A program made the position numbers and the translations under genes. This document shows positions 1-9,255 of a stretch of DNA of 24,873 nucleotides, piece by piece (position 1 is the first letter of the stretch; the number at the start of each line of letters is the position of its first letter). This stretch comes from Strigomonas culicis. Its lineage: Eukaryota > Euglenozoa > Kinetoplastea > Trypanosomatida > Trypanosomatidae. Location: NCBI GenBank assembly GCA_000482145.1, contig AUXH01000270.1:1-24873 (forward strand), in the 5' to 3' direction. Under the pieces are notes generated by a model, which saw nothing but the letters and a program-made list of their open reading frames with translations, was not told where the DNA came from and ran no database searches.

Positions 1-15
1 ATTATTTATTTTATT

Positions 16-16
<1 letters not shown>

Positions 17-61
<45 letters not shown>
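17..61. repeat. (TA)n microsatellite
   Basis: An uninterrupted run of about 22 TA dinucleotides sits just upstream of the first gene, preceded by ATT/TTA-rich sequence. It lies in spacer DNA and may fall inside the 5' UTR or at its edge. No function is implied; its length is likely to vary between strains. Confidence 0.95.
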
Positions 62-65
<4 letters not shown>

Positions 66-107
66 CTAGTTCCATATTTACTTACCCCCTACGTCGGCCG
101 CGGCGAT

Positions 108-392
108 ATGGATAGCGTTCCCACAGAGGAAAAATGGGATCACTCACTTGAGAGCTTTGTGCGCAAATCCACTCTTGGTTTTGCGGTGGGCATTCTCCCT
201 GCCCTCCTGATCGCGCGCTCCCCAGCGGTGCGCGGCAGCATTGCCGCGCTCTTCACCGGTCTTGGCAGCGGCGTGGCGTATGGCGAGGCTCGCTACCTAT
301 TCGACCATAACGTCATGTTCGATAAACGGAACGTGATTCAGATGGAAGTGGTGCCCTCAAAAAATGAGAAGAAACAACAGAGTACTTCCTGA
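108..392 (+). CDS. MIC10: MICOS complex subunit Mic10-like protein
   Basis: This 94-aa protein has the layout of Mic10, the small inner-membrane protein that oligomerises to bend cristae junctions in mitochondria. The family hallmark K-W-D-x-x-L is at residues 9-14. Two hydrophobic segments follow (about 23-37 and 44-58), separated by a short positive loop (R37, R42). The second contains a glycine motif, GLGSGVAYG at 51-59, matching the GxGxG oligomerisation motif of Mic10, followed by E-A-R-Y-L-F where fungal and animal proteins have an acidic residue and a terminal F. The charged tail (66-94) is longer than in yeast. Trypanosomes are known to carry two Mic10 paralogues; I cannot tell which one this is. 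The ATG is the first in frame and directly precedes the conserved N-terminus. No partner gene lies next to it. Confidence 0.85.
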   Translation: MDSVPTEEKWDHSLESFVRKSTLGFAVGILPALLIARSPAVRGSIAALFTGLGSGVAYGEARYLFDHNVMFDKRNVIQMEVVPSKNEKKQQSTS

Positions 393-950
393 CGGACGTG
401 AAAGGACAAATCACGACAGATAAAACTAAAAAGAAAAACTGTGATTGTGCAGACATTTTTTTTTTTTTTCGTTCTTCGTATTGTTTTCGTTCTATGGGTT
501 TTGTTTCTCGTTCTCCTTTGAGTATTCCTGTTGTTGTCTCTTTTTTTTTTGTTTTGTTGGGTTTTGTTTATTCTTAATTGGTGTCACTTTACATCTTAAT
601 GAATGATATGTGTGTTCCTTTCTTCTACTCGGAGGTCTCAATTGAGCGAGACGTAAAACAAAAAGGGTGGACCTAAGCGGTTACGGACGCCTGTTGCATG
701 TGTCAGAGAACGTCTTGCCCTTCCTCTTCCCATGGTTGCTGTCATGTCTGCGTGCCTTTCACTTGGTACTAGAATAATCTATCTCTCCTCTGGTCGTTTT
801 ATCACCCCGTCGTGATTCGCGAACCCTTCTCTTCATAGACTTACAACCCCATCCTAGCAGCATCCACCCCCACCGTATTCCCCAAGATACCCCTTTTGAT
901 AGAAGCACATATCCATACAAGCACTCACTATCAACCAAATCTTGTTATTT
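393..950. other. T-rich intergenic spacer
   Basis: This stretch holds poly-T runs (for example near 459-470 and 541-550) and pyrimidine-rich sequence from about 715 to 870 that could serve trans-splicing of the next gene. I see no convincing open reading frame, tRNA or other RNA gene in it. Confidence 0.7.
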
Positions 951-1904
951 ATGCGGATGGAAATTTTTACTACTGCGGCGTTCCTTGCCTTCCTCGCCGC
1001 AGGACTCTCGGCCCTCTACCACCGCCCGAGCGACGCCCGTAGCGACGCGTCCCCCGGGCGCAGTTGTTCGGCGACCCGCGCCTCCCCCACCGTAAGCGAG
1101 GAACCTGTCGCCCCAGCGGCAGACGGCTCGCCCGCCGTGGCCGCACCAGAGGCGTCGGAGAAGCCGGTCGAGACGGCGGCCCCCTCCGAGGAAGTAGCAG
1201 TCCCTTGTGAGGAGGTGGCGGCTCCCTCCGAGGAGGTGGCGGCTCCCGCTGAGGAGGTGGCGGCTCCCTCCGAGGAGGTGGCAGCTCCCGCTGAGGAGGT
1301 GGCGGCTCCCTCCGAGGAGGTGGCGGCTCCCTCCGAGGAGGTGGCAGCTCCCGCTGAGGAGGTGGCGGCTCCCTCCGAGGAGGTGGCGGCTCCCGCTGAG
1401 GCCGTGGCGACCCCTCGTACGGAGACGCCCGCCCCCCTCGAAGAGCAGTCACCGGTCGCCGTGCCCGCTGCGGTGGAGCCGGCGCAGGCGGACACGTGCG
1501 AGCTCGCGGAGCGCGTGGTGAACAAGGAGAACCTCCCCGCCGCCGCCAAGCTCAGCACGCTGAGCGAGACCGTGATGCGCACGCCGCAGAAGGGCCTGCA
1601 CGCCCGCTCCAACAGCCGCCCGCTCGGGTCGACGCCGCTGAGCGTGAAGAAGTTGGAGAACAACGACACCGAGTACAATGAGAGCCAGGCTCGTCGCAAG
1701 GCCATGCTGGCGCGCATCCAGAACACCCTCACGGAGGTCTCCAAGACGCACTCCCGCGTCTACGGCGAGGTAGCGGAGATCCGCCGCAGCTACGCGTGCA
1801 CCGCGACGCAGAGCCACGTCGGCAGTGACGACGATGAGGACGAGGAGGTCGGCAACACTTCCTTCGCGACGGCGCCGCCTGCGATGAAGCGGACCGCGGC
1901 TTAA
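951..1904 (+). CDS. Unrecognised membrane-anchored protein with heptapeptide repeats
   Basis: I do not recognise this 317-aa protein. The first in-frame ATG is at 951 (another at 957); an upstream TTG at 942 is unlikely to be used. Residues 3-23 form one hydrophobic segment, a signal peptide or signal anchor. Residues 80-155 are eleven near-perfect units of the type EEVAAPS/EEVAAPA, which should be extended, acidic and proline-rich. After a basic stretch containing TPQK, SRPLGSTP and TPLS, which are possible proline-directed phosphorylation sites, comes a predicted helical or coiled region (about 243-280, rich in R, K, E and A). The protein then has an acidic patch (SDDDEDEE) and a short polar tail. 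The repeat would act as a spacer between membrane anchor and C-terminal helix (inference). Composition and codon use support a real gene; function is unknown. Confidence 0.8.
   Translation: MRMEIFTTAAFLAFLAAGLSALYHRPSDARSDASPGRSCSATRASPTVSEEPVAPAADGSPAVAAPEASEKPVETAAPSEEVAVPCEEVAAPSEEVAAPAEEVAAPSEEVAAPAEEVAAPSEEVAAPSEEVAAPAEEVAAPSEEVAAPAEAVATPRTETPAPLEEQSPVAVPAAVEPAQADTCELAERVVNKENLPAAAKLSTLSETVMRTPQKGLHARSNSRPLGSTPLSVKKLENNDTEYNESQARRKAMLARIQNTLTEVSKTHSRVYGEVAEIRRSYACTATQSHVGSDDDEDEEVGNTSFATAPPAMKRTAA
1188..1415 (+). repeat. 21-nt tandem coding repeat, 11 units
   Basis: Eleven in-frame 21-nt units encode EEVAAP followed by S or A (first unit EEVAVPC, last unit EAVATP). The central units are almost identical at DNA level and alternate between two versions (ctccctcc and ctcccgct endings), which suggests recent expansion by slippage or unequal exchange. 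The repeat also creates long open frames on both strands, which are artefacts. Confidence 0.95.
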
Positions 1905-2664
1905 AGCAATTCTCCAGTGCATAGGTCGTGTTCAAGGACAAGGCCTCGACACGACGAAACGAATAAATGAGAGTTTCCATCTTCACACTCCTCTTTGTAA
2001 TGACTGGTGCAATGCTTTTTTTTTTCTCGGGTGATTGTAGTTTGCAATTCTATTTTCATATATATATTTATATATATTTCCCTTTACAACTCGTTGAGAC
2101 GAGACGCTTTTATAAGAGCAATATTTATAATTATTTGCTATTTTTGTACCTCCTTTTTAAATTCTCTCTTGTACCTCTTTACTTTTTCTAGATTTATACA
2201 TTTTTTCTTTCTTATTGTTTTCTCCTGTACATGTACGGCAAAAGGTAAATATGAAACTTCATGTGTTTCTTTTCTTTTAGTTTTTCTTCTGGGATATTGT
2301 CACGCATATTGAATAGTGTTTTCTTATTACGTTGACATAGTTATGCTAACTGTTGTTAACCTTTTGTTTCTGATAAATTTAAGTATTCTAAGTATGCGCT
2401 TACTGCTGTGTGTCTTTCTCTATGTTTTTGTGTATTGTGTTTTTCGCTATCTTTGAATATGTATGTTTATTGCTCCGGCGTTTTCTACCTCTCTATAAAG
2501 CAAGTGATTTTTTTTCCTTTGCATGTGTGTGTGTATTAAAGAAAAGTACGGACGAACAAGCTAAAAGAAAAAAAAAGAACAACAGTACATCCTTATAGAA
2601 ATCTACATTGTATACATACTGAAAGAACTTCGCTGTTTAACCTTTCCTTCGTGCTGTTCTCATC
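1905..2664. other. AT-rich intergenic spacer
   Basis: This 760-nt spacer is strongly T-rich, with poly-T at about 2016-2025, short TA runs near 2058-2080 and a (GT)n run near 2525-2534. It should contain the 3' UTR of the repeat protein and the 5' UTR of RPB11. A weak candidate splice acceptor AG is at 2540-2541 after a pyrimidine run at about 2509-2520. Open frames inside it are F/L/Y-rich and low complexity, so I call no gene. Confidence 0.7.
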
Positions 2665-3084
2665 ATGGCGGTTCCCCATGGTATGCTGATTTACAACAAT
2701 GACATCACGCCCGATAGCCTGGTGGACATTAAGGGAGAGCAGAAGATTGTCGAGCACGTGAAGGACAAACTGACGAACTCGTCGATGTTTAAGATTGAGA
2801 AGGAGGACCACACGATTGCCAACATGCTGCAGATGAAGCTGCACCGTTCACCGAATGTGCTGATAGCGGGCTATCGCGTCCCGCATCCCACCCAACACCG
2901 CTTAGAGCTCCGCGTACAGACGGCGCCGCCCGACGGCGATGACAGGAGCGGCAAGACGGTAGTCCCGGCGCCCAAGGAGGCGCTCAAGACGGCCATCGAG
3001 GAGTGCCTGGCAGACCTGCAGGAGTTCGAAGCGCTGCTGCGGGCGGAGGCGCAGGCGAAGGGTCTGGATGCAGCGTTCGAGTGA
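2665..3084 (+). CDS. RPB11: DNA-directed RNA polymerase II subunit RPB11
   Basis: This 139-aa protein matches the RPB11/AC19 family, the alpha-CTD-less subunits that pair with RPB3 to nucleate RNA polymerase assembly in the nucleus. Diagnostic segments are F-x-I-E-K-E-D-H-T at 42-50, followed by I-A-N-M-L; A-G-Y-R-V-P-H-P at 68-75; and L-R-V-Q-T at 82-86, then a C-terminal helix (about 103-130). The wording around EKEDHT and AGYKVPHP is closer to RPB11 than to the Pol I/III subunit AC19 (EEDHTLGN, CGYSIPHP), so I prefer RPB11. A short insertion (about 87-98, GDDRSGKT) separates RVQT from the last helix. The start is the first in-frame ATG. Length is close to the usual 115-140 aa. Confidence 0.9.
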   Translation: MAVPHGMLIYNNDITPDSLVDIKGEQKIVEHVKDKLTNSSMFKIEKEDHTIANMLQMKLHRSPNVLIAGYRVPHPTQHRLELRVQTAPPDGDDRSGKTVVPAPKEALKTAIEECLADLQEFEALLRAEAQAKGLDAAFE

Positions 3085-3464
3085 ACACCGAGCACCACCG
3101 TATGTGTGGCCGTTTTCAATCAAAGGAGCCGGTTGAGGACTCTGTTTTTGATTTTCTTGCGTGGCCACGTTTGTTTTTGTTTATAGTTGTAAGTGTTCTT
3201 AAGAGGTTATTCTTAAAAAAAAAAAGAACTGTGCATACTGGCTTTTCTCCCTTTCGACAGGTGTGCATGATATGTGAAGCATATTTTTGTGTCGGTGATG
3301 CATGATATATGTTTGTCATTTTTCCTTTATATTCTCAACTCTTTGAAAAAAGAAAAGTAAGGAAAAGAGTGTACGTTTTTTTTTTCTTTTGTTGCCTCTT
3401 TTTCTTTGTATTGCAAGGTGGTCACACAACAAAAGAGCCGTTTTCTTAATAGACGGCTACGTTC

Positions 3465-3497
3465 GTTTTTTTTTTGTGAACTTTTAATCCTTTTCAG
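3465..3497 (+). promoter_or_regulatory. Candidate trans-splice acceptor for the first giant acyltransferase gene
   Basis: A T10 run followed by a T/C-rich stretch ends in TTTTCAG at 3491-3497. It looks like a spliced-leader addition site and would give a 5' UTR of about 140 nt that includes the neighbouring microsatellite. This is inferred from sequence only. Confidence 0.45.
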
Positions 3498-3528
3498 TAC
3501 TACTAAGTACCTTTATATAAATAAGTAT

Positions 3529-3573
3529 ATATCTATCTATCTATCTATCTATATATATATATATATATATATA
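3529..3573. repeat. Compound (TATC)n-(TA)n microsatellite
   Basis: About five TATC units run into about eleven TA units, roughly 65 nt upstream of the start codon of the 1744-aa protein. If the AG at 3496-3497 is the splice acceptor, this lies within the 5' UTR. Confidence 0.95.
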
Positions 3574-3637
3574 TTGCTCTTTTAGGTTCTTTAGGGACTA
3601 GCTATATATAGATAGCCTCATACAATTGATATTCACA

Positions 3638-6600
3638 ATGCCTATGACTTCTCTCCCCTCTTCAGGTCCTACAGATGTGTCCGCCACAACGGCCCCATCA
3701 CCGCCGCTCAGTCTGCGCATCAACAAGCCGCACCCCAACGAAGTATCGTCGTCGCCGTCGCGTCTTCACAATCAGAGAAAAATGAAGTTACGAAAGGCGG
3801 CGCTTCTCTCACCTTTCAAGATTCTCACGTACGGTCTGTGGACAGTGGCGCTGCTGTGCTGCTTTGCACTAGACCTCATGCTAGACATTTTTCAGGAAGA
3901 CGGGCGGCAAACGGCGATCGTGCCGCAGGGTGGTGTACCACCTTCACGCGAGCCCGCATCCGCGCCTGGCGTCCGCGGCAAGGGCAGCGACAGTCCTGCT
4001 GGCGCGACCCCCGACGTCCGCTACGCCTTTCCGCCCATGCTGCTCTATGCCCTGGGTACCGGCCTGCATGCGTTTGCGGCCATGCTGATGGTGCTGCTCG
4101 GCTGGGGCACGAAGCGGCGCTTTCACATGTTCCAGCCCTTTGTGGGCGGGAAGCGGTTCGTGCTGCTGCAGGTGTGTGGCTACAATCTCATCGTTCTCAC
4201 CAGCGTGGGCAAGTTCATTCTTCTCGGCCTTCTGCACTACTCCTTCGCCTACACGAAGGGAAGCACCTTCTATGGCGCGTTTGCCGTGCTCGGGCTCTTT
4301 GGCCTGCTCGGGCAGCTCCTGCTGGCGGGCTCCATCGGTTACTTCATGCCACCGCCGCCGGCAACGCAGGAGAGGACATCCTCGCCGGATGCGCGGCGCC
4401 AGAGCCGGGCGGCGGTGGTGCGGATTGACTGGCGGCACATCGCAGCGACGCCGAATAAGGAGGTGGCGTTCATTACGACGTGCAACGCGACGATGCTGTG
4501 CACCTCCGCGCTGGCCGAGGTGTACCCGCCCTTCCAACCGGTGAATGTGTTCGCGCTCCTGTTCCTGACCCTCACGGCCGTCGCCACCGTCGAGCGCATT
4601 GCGCGCGCGGTGGTCCCGCGCTTTCACGTGTACCAGCCCATGCTGGACGCGCCGGCGCTGTTTGTCGTGCAGTGCATGGGTGCGCTGTGTGTGCTGCTGT
4701 GTGGCGTGGGCGCGGCGACGCTGTTCCGGTGCACGGTGGGGGAGACGCCCGCGGCGTGGCACCTCGGGTGCGGGCTGCTGGGCGTCGGCGGCGTCTGCCT
4801 CTACCTGCTGGAGGTGCGCCTCGTGGACATCCACGTCGGGGAGGCCGAGGTGCGCAGCGGGCGGACCCCCCCGCCGGCGGTGGCGGACGGCACGGCGGGG
4901 CCGACGGAGGCGACGTCCACACGGTCGCTCCTGATGCCCAAGCTCGCCTCCGCGGTGTGCTTCTTCATGGCGATTAGCTTGGTCCTGCTTCTACACGTCA
5001 CGAACGCCATGTCCGCGGACGTGCAGCAGCCTAAGGCGGCCGACGAGGAGGAGCGGCGCAAGTGGGTCAGCAAGTCGCTCGTGGTCGGTGGCATGACGCA
5101 GCTGCTCGTGCTGCTGATGCTGCTGATGCTCAGCCTGCCCGTCTTCACGCACCTGCAAGGCAGTGTCGCCTACGGCGACCGTTTCGAAGTATTCCAGCCC
5201 TTCGGCGGCAACGTGGAGTTCATCCTGCTGCAGTGCGTCGGGTGGGCCTCGTACGGCGGCGCGCTCCTCTTCGCGACGCTGGCGTACAACAGCTCGACGA
5301 CGGTGCGCTCGCTGCACCTGCTCATGTATGCGGGCACGATCATCCTCTCGCAGCTCTGCATTCACATGTCGCTCCATGTCTTCGACGCCTCCCAGTACGG
5401 CCGCTGGATGCTGAGCCCGAGGAGCGCCAGGCGGGAGGCGGGTTCCAACTCGCCCCCTTCGCGCGCCCGCAGCATCGAACCGACGGATGCCTCGGCCGAG
5501 TCCGCCTTCTCTCCGCTGGCGGCCGACGCGCCGTACGGCGGCGATTCGCTGCCGGTCACGTCGACGGTGCTCAACAACGAGATGCTCCTCGCGCTGGTGC
5601 TGGGGTTTGTGTCCATCTCGCTCCGCTTCGTGTGCGACATGCTCGCGCTCTACTCACCGTCCGCGCGGGCGCGCTCCGCGAGCGACGGGCCGCACCGCGC
5701 GCCGCTGGTGACTCAGGAGGCCCTCGTGACGGTGGCCAGCGTCTTGTGCTTCGTGGCCGCCCTGGTCGCCCAGTTTTCCGCGAGGGAGCGGTTTGTGCTG
5801 TTTCGCACCACGCCGGCCGCCGCGTCCAGCATGGGCTATGTGGCCATTCAAACGTTCGGCTGGCTCTTGTACATCACGCTCTTCTCCTTCTGGGTGGCCA
5901 TGTGGTTTTCCCCCAGTAAGTTGCGCCTCACAGACTTCATCCCAAGCGGTGCAGGGCACACGATGGGATTCTTCAGCGGTCTGTCCTGCACGTGCGAGGG
6001 CCTGCTCTTTCTGGCGCCGCTGGTCTGCACAATTATATCCATCTTCTTTCAAACGGAGCTGTTTCTGCTGCGGCGGGAGAACGCCGCCACTGCCCTTGCG
6101 GCCGCGGGGCAGCTGCAGCAGCTGCTGACCTGCAAGCCGACGCTGAGCGAGGAAGAGAAGCGGCGTGTGGACGAGTGCCTCGCCGCCATACTCGGCGCCC
6201 AAGGCTTGTCCTTACCGACTGAAGGGTTCGATGACGCTGGCAAGGACCAGAGCAACCGGACGGAGACGCAGAACCGGGTGCTGCGGAGTGCGGCGCGGTC
6301 CAACATGTCGATTCTCTGCCTGGCTACTAACTTCTCCTTTCTCGGCGCGGCCCTCCTGTCCTCCTCGCTGCCCGTCCACACCCTCGTGCTCGCGTGGGTC
6401 GGCCTCGCCTTCCTGAGCCTGTCCTGCGTGTTCACGCATGGCGTGTATGGCACGGCGCTGCACGGCGGCACCGGTTGCTACCGCTTCTTCATGCCGTTCA
6501 TGGGAGGGCGGAAGTTCATTATCTATCAGACACTGGGCTGGATGAGCTTTACGATCTGCTGGTGTCTTGTCATTGTCAGCATGATCGAGCGCCAGGGGTC

Positions 6601-8872
6601 GCCGGTCCTGTTTGTCGTGCTCACGTGCTTCAGCATCGTCGCGGAGGTGGCCCTTCACGCCTCCATCTCTTACTTTGAAGCGAGGGAGTTGCAGTACGAA
6701 AAGTCCTTCTTGTGCCGCAACGCGGAGGGTGTCTTGACCGTGGTCGTTCTCGCGGCCACCTTTTTTCTCGCCCGCTTCTACGACATGGTGAAAGAAGGGC
6801 ATGTGACGGATCAGCCCACGGCCCTCGTGCCGCTCGCGCTGGGCTCCGTCACGGTGTGTCTCTCTGTGCCGTTGGGCCTTCTCTACCTTGTGCGCCAAGC
6901 GCAGCAGTATGGCATCTCGCCCCTCACCTTCTTTCACGATTTGGATGATGAGGAGGATGACAATGACTTCACGCGAAACACGAGTCGGTACGAGGACTTC
7001 CTGTACAACTCGACGGTCGACAACGACAGCCACCTTTCCCCAAAGCACGCCGCGTCGTCGTCCTTTCCGTGGCTCGGGGGTATGAGCCGCTCCGTGTCGC
7101 AGATGGATGTGACGAGCCCGACACAGCCGCGGGGCGCGCCGACGACGTCGAGCACGCACTACATGGCGCGTGTGCTGGCCATTGCCTTCGCCGGGTCGCT
7201 CATGGTGGCGCTCTTTGTGGTGAGCTTGCTGCCCTTTGCGGGTGTGTTTCTCGCCTACGCCTATGCGTACCAGGAGACCTTCAGCGTCCTCGTTGCGGTT
7301 CGCGCGTCGGAGGGCCTGCTGGTGCTCTTCTTCCTGCTCATCGTCATTCCGATGCTCCTGGTGCCGGTGTTCCGCGCCTCGCACATGCTGCGCCACGTGC
7401 ACAACGCCCTGTGCTGCTTTTTCTGCTACTCCATACCCACCTTCACCGTGCTGAGTGGCGTTTCGCCGCCCTTCTTCTCCTCCGCGCGCGGCTCGTGGCT
7501 CTTCGCGGTGCAGATGTGCTCCATGTCGCTGCTGTCGCTGCTGCCCTACGTGCACCTGATTGCCTTCGTTATCAGCTGCGCCGCCGTGGGCTACTTCGCC
7601 CAGTATCACCTGTACACGTGCCTCGTGCAGCAGAAGGAGCCCTTCGTGTGGACCACCTGCGTGAGCGACGTGTGCTGCGCGGTTTTCTGGGCGTGGTACG
7701 ACCGGCGCTACGCCGGGCGGCCCGAGATTACGGGTAGGCTCTACTCCAAGAAGGCATCCAACTTCTTCAGGAAGTACGTGTTCGAAGGCATGGTGCGCTA
7801 CTTTGCCCTGCGCATCGTCGTGTGCGAGCCGTACCTGTTGGCGTCGGAGAAGGAGTTTCTGGAGACGCAGCCCCGCGAGGTGGAGGAGGCGTTCATGAAG
7901 AAGATGAAGCGCGTCGATCGCAACGAGCCGACCAACCAGTACATCTTTTCGTTCCACCCGCACGGTATCTTCCCCGGCACGTCTATTTATGCGCCCAAGA
8001 CAAACCTGTGGGAAAGGGTGCTGGGATGCAATGACAAGACGATCGTCACGACGCACGGCGCTGACGTCATCTTCTCCGTCCCGCTGATGCGGGAGTTTCC
8101 GTTGTGTCTTGGTGCGCTCAGCGTCAGTCGGCGCGGCATCGAGTACAGCCTGCGCGCCGGCAACAGCCCGCTGATCGTCACCGGCGGTCAGTCGGAGATG
8201 CTGCTGAGCCAGCGCTGTGACACCGCACTGCACCTGGTGTGTCACCACCTCGGCTTCTTCCGCATCGCCCTGCGGCATCAGATCCCGCTCGTGCCGCTGC
8301 TCGTCTTCTCGGAGAGCAACATCATGGATAACGTGCACTGCCTGGCTGTGCAGCGGTGGTTCCTCAAGCGCGTGGCGTTTCCCTTCCCGGTGGTGCCGCT
8401 CGGCCGCTGGCACCTCCCGCTGCCGGGGAACCGGCCCATGATGATCGCCGTCGGCGCGCCGCTGTTCCCGATGCCCGGGCGCGACAACCCGGACGACCGC
8501 GGCTGTCTGGAGGAGATGCGCGTGCGTTACTTTGAGCACGTGGAGCGTCTCTTTTACACCCACCGCGCGGCCGCCGGGTACCCGGATATGGTCCTCTACA
8601 TCCACAACGGTGTCGTGGAGGACGGTGTGGCCGCCGTGCCGCCGCCGGAGCTGCTCGCGGCCGAAGGCATCGTGAAGGAGCGAATGAAAACGCTGAAGAA
8701 GGGCGATGAGCCGAAAGATCTATGCAAGGAGTTGCTGGATCTCCCGGATAGCTGCTGGTTCCGTGACGAGCCGAGCGCGGTACGTAGGGCACTCAGCGCC
8801 AGTCCAAGGCGCAAACATGAAGACGCGATTGCGAACAATGAAGACAAGAAGGCCGAGAAGAAGAAAGCTTAA
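3638..8872 (+). CDS. Giant multi-span membrane protein with C-terminal DGAT2-type acyltransferase
   Basis: This 1744-aa protein ends in a DGAT2/MGAT-family domain (about 1385-1670). Family signatures are Y-F at 1388-1389, the active-site H-P-H-G at 1440-1443, G-G-Q-S-E at 1516-1520, L-G-F-F-R-I-A-L with VPLLVFSE, G-R-W-H-L-P-L-P and a closing LFYTHRAAAGYP. The family transfers acyl groups from acyl-CoA to acylglycerols in the ER. Ahead of it are five four-helix membrane units, each with an F-x-x-F-Q-P-F-like motif between helices 2 and 3, starting near residues 162, 329, 516, 719 and 950; copies 2 and 4 are degenerate. Two more helices, an acidic linker (about 1105-1165) and four or five further helices follow. 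Usual DGAT2 enzymes are about 350-400 aa. The C-terminus KKKA fits dilysine ER retrieval. Start: ATG at 3638 rather than the upstream TTG. Acyltransferase fold confident; substrate and repeat function unknown. Confidence 0.88.
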   Translation: MPMTSLPSSGPTDVSATTAPSPPLSLRINKPHPNEVSSSPSRLHNQRKMKLRKAALLSPFKILTYGLWTVALLCCFALDLMLDIFQEDGRQTAIVPQGGVPPSREPASAPGVRGKGSDSPAGATPDVRYAFPPMLLYALGTGLHAFAAMLMVLLGWGTKRRFHMFQPFVGGKRFVLLQVCGYNLIVLTSVGKFILLGLLHYSFAYTKGSTFYGAFAVLGLFGLLGQLLLAGSIGYFMPPPPATQERTSSPDARRQSRAAVVRIDWRHIAATPNKEVAFITTCNATMLCTSALAEVYPPFQPVNVFALLFLTLTAVATVERIARAVVPRFHVYQPMLDAPALFVVQCMGALCVLLCGVGAATLFRCTVGETPAAWHLGCGLLGVGGVCLYLLEVRLVDIHVGEAEVRSGRTPPPAVADGTAGPTEATSTRSLLMPKLASAVCFFMAISLVLLLHVTNAMSADVQQPKAADEEERRKWVSKSLVVGGMTQLLVLLMLLMLSLPVFTHLQGSVAYGDRFEVFQPFGGNVEFILLQCVGWASYGGALLFATLAYNSSTTVRSLHLLMYAGTIILSQLCIHMSLHVFDASQYGRWMLSPRSARREAGSNSPPSRARSIEPTDASAESAFSPLAADAPYGGDSLPVTSTVLNNEMLLALVLGFVSISLRFVCDMLALYSPSARARSASDGPHRAPLVTQEALVTVASVLCFVAALVAQFSARERFVLFRTTPAAASSMGYVAIQTFGWLLYITLFSFWVAMWFSPSKLRLTDFIPSGAGHTMGFFSGLSCTCEGLLFLAPLVCTIISIFFQTELFLLRRENAATALAAAGQLQQLLTCKPTLSEEEKRRVDECLAAILGAQGLSLPTEGFDDAGKDQSNRTETQNRVLRSAARSNMSILCLATNFSFLGAALLSSSLPVHTLVLAWVGLAFLSLSCVFTHGVYGTALHGGTGCYRFFMPFMGGRKFIIYQTLGWMSFTICWCLVIVSMIERQGSPVLFVVLTCFSIVAEVALHASISYFEARELQYEKSFLCRNAEGVLTVVVLAATFFLARFYDMVKEGHVTDQPTALVPLALGSVTVCLSVPLGLLYLVRQAQQYGISPLTFFHDLDDEEDDNDFTRNTSRYEDFLYNSTVDNDSHLSPKHAASSSFPWLGGMSRSVSQMDVTSPTQPRGAPTTSSTHYMARVLAIAFAGSLMVALFVVSLLPFAGVFLAYAYAYQETFSVLVAVRASEGLLVLFFLLIVIPMLLVPVFRASHMLRHVHNALCCFFCYSIPTFTVLSGVSPPFFSSARGSWLFAVQMCSMSLLSLLPYVHLIAFVISCAAVGYFAQYHLYTCLVQQKEPFVWTTCVSDVCCAVFWAWYDRRYAGRPEITGRLYSKKASNFFRKYVFEGMVRYFALRIVVCEPYLLASEKEFLETQPREVEEAFMKKMKRVDRNEPTNQYIFSFHPHGIFPGTSIYAPKTNLWERVLGCNDKTIVTTHGADVIFSVPLMREFPLCLGALSVSRRGIEYSLRAGNSPLIVTGGQSEMLLSQRCDTALHLVCHHLGFFRIALRHQIPLVPLLVFSESNIMDNVHCLAVQRWFLKRVAFPFPVVPLGRWHLPLPGNRPMMIAVGAPLFPMPGRDNPDDRGCLEEMRVRYFEHVERLFYTHRAAAGYPDMVLYIHNGVVEDGVAAVPPPELLAAEGIVKERMKTLKKGDEPKDLCKELLDLPDSCWFRDEPSAVRRALSASPRRKHEDAIANNEDKKAEKKKA

Positions 8873-9255
8873 TTCTCTCATAACATGTACGTAATACTAC
8901 CTTATATGCCTTTGTGTATAACTGTTTTTGTTCTTTGAAGCTCGGTCGTGGCTTCATATATAATCTTTTATTTAATTAACTTAGTCTGCGTTTCCTTTAG
9001 ATTTGTTATTGTATTATTCGAGTTGGTTTTACCCTCCGCCATTCATTGCGAGATCGTATACGGGTATAGAGCACCCTTGTATGGCTTTCTATTTTGATCC
9101 TTGCTTGTTTCTTTTGTTCTTTCCGACCACTTTTCCTTTCCCCCCTTTTTTTTCTCTCTCATTCTCTTTTCTGTTGATTCTCTTGTGACAGCCTTTACTC
9201 TGTATAATTAAATCTTTAGAATCACACTGAGTCCGTGGGGATCGGACTTCATCCC
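8873..9255. other. Intergenic spacer
   Basis: This spacer is T-rich and contains a strong polypyrimidine tract (about 9110-9185) before the next gene. No gene or RNA was seen. Confidence 0.7.
9110..9191 (+). promoter_or_regulatory. Candidate trans-splice acceptor for the bromodomain-like gene
   Basis: A long C/T tract, including a C6T8 block, runs to TTGTGACAG with AG at 9190-9191. The resulting 5' UTR would be about 64 nt, and the ATG at 9256 would be the first in-frame start downstream. Sequence inference only. Confidence 0.5.

Larger units (their letters stand above)
3085..3637. other. AT-rich intergenic spacer
   Basis: This 553-nt spacer carries several poly-T and poly-A runs, a candidate trans-splice acceptor at 3496-3497 and a compound microsatellite at about 3529-3573. 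I see no gene in it. Confidence 0.7.

Noticed and set aside
970..1744. Long repeat-bearing open frames on both strands over the 21-nt repeat
   Set aside because: A 21-nt unit without stops keeps all frames open. The chosen + frame has an ATG, a hydrophobic N-terminus and a coherent C-terminus; the others are P/R- or A/S-only.
6212..8605. 797-codon open frame on the - strand opposite the first giant protein
   Set aside because: It is antisense to a well-supported DGAT2-type gene in GC-rich DNA, where antisense frames stay open because of codon bias. Its translation is H/R/E-rich with no domain, and all other genes are on +.
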